A DNA stretch of 64,000 bases, taken from the NCBI GenBank assembly GCA_900696575.1, contig CAADHD010000025.1, positions 261,166 to 325,165 of the forward strand, in the 5' to 3' direction. The notes beneath the pieces are model-generated. The model was not told the DNA's origin and ran no database searches. It saw nothing but the letters and a program-made list of their open reading frames with translations. Of the stretch, positions 63,877-64,000 are shown piece by piece. The stretch's first letter is position 1. Every line of letters begins with the position of its first letter. The position numbers and the translations under genes are program-made. Origin of the DNA: an uncultured Bacteroidota bacterium. Its GTDB lineage: Bacteria; Bacteroidota; Bacteroidia; AKYH767-A; OLB10.

Positions 63877-64000
63877 GAAAAGAACCTGAAGCACTACGAA
63901 AAACACAAGGAGCTATACAAACGCAGGCAGATGATGAACGAACATATCTTCGGCACCATCAAACGAAAATGGGGATACAATTACACCGACCTGCGGGGCC
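63877..64000 (+). mobile_element. 5'-truncated IS1182-like transposase fragment, runs off the window
   Basis: The frame from 63877 encodes about 41 residues with KRRQMMNEHIFGTIKRKWGY, the C-terminal DDE-transposase block of the IS1182 family (YKxRQxxNEHxFGTIKRxWGY). The preceding 240 bases do not carry the rest of the transposase in any frame, so the catalytic part is missing and only the tail remains, unless the gene is split. The right end, inverted repeat included, lies outside the window. It marks an insertion-sequence remnant next to pyrR. Confidence 0.65.

Overview
The window looks like a chromosome segment of a member of the Bacteroidota. Evidence: three secreted proteins end in type IX secretion (T9SS) type A sorting domains; several starts are preceded by the phylum's -7 promoter box TAnnTTTG instead of a Shine-Dalgarno sequence; and there are phylum-typical proteins (omega subunit of the Bacteroidota kind, OstA-like protein, BamD, a DUF4835/PorD-like protein, DUF5723-like protein, fused IcmF mutase). 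Gene content is mostly housekeeping. The order within the phylum cannot be decided from this alone.

Layout. 1-3.0 kb: three + strand genes (2-phosphosulfolactate phosphatase cut by the left edge, S1/P1-nuclease-like protein, and a secreted protein of the family usually mislabelled asparagine synthetase B). 3.0-11.7 kb, minus strand: a giant beta-rich T9SS protein, M61 peptidase, pyrF, prfA and a GNAT acetyltransferase. 11.8-16.2 kb, mostly plus: DEAD-box helicase, EamA transporter, tRNA-Thr(CGT), two small-family membrane proteins and purQ. 16.2-24.3 kb, minus: a tight run icmF, truA, ABC exporter, lpxD, GAF-PP2C phosphatase. 24.7-30.2 kb, plus: rimM, OstA-like, bamD, rpoZ, coaBC, DUF4835/PorD-like. 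30.3-38.6 kb, minus: double metal-site lipoprotein, a decayed membrane gene, two glycosyltransferases, DUF5723-like protein, FAD oxidoreductase, and an ECF sigma factor with a dual-membrane anti-sigma/beta-barrel protein. 38.8-50.9 kb, plus: an exopolysaccharide/capsule locus. 50.9-56 kb, minus: pheT and a hybrid kinase/Hpt/membrane-anchored receiver phosphorelay. 56-64 kb: two more T9SS cargo proteins, a DPP IV-type peptidase, RNase Z, a STAS protein, pyrB, pyrR, and a 5'-truncated IS1182-like transposase at the right edge.

How the parts work together. The polysaccharide locus has the Wzx/Wzy-type machinery (Wza-like export lipoprotein, Wzc-like tyrosine kinase with a ten-unit Gly-Tyr tail, Wzx-like flippase, Wzy-like polymerase), three glycosyltransferases and a methyltransferase. 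It has no recognisable initiating phosphoglycosyltransferase and no sugar-nucleotide genes. In their place, between flippase and methyltransferase, sit two consecutive diverged nucleotidyltransferase-fold proteins of unknown role; I consider these the best candidates for undescribed biology here. Envelope genes recur (lpxD, ABC lipid-type exporter, OstA-like, bamD, T9SS cargo). Pyrimidine and purine synthesis genes (pyrF, purQ, pyrB, pyrR) are dispersed. Two signalling modules have unusual membrane architecture: the ECF sigma/anti-sigma barrel pair and the REC-TM phosphorelay end point.
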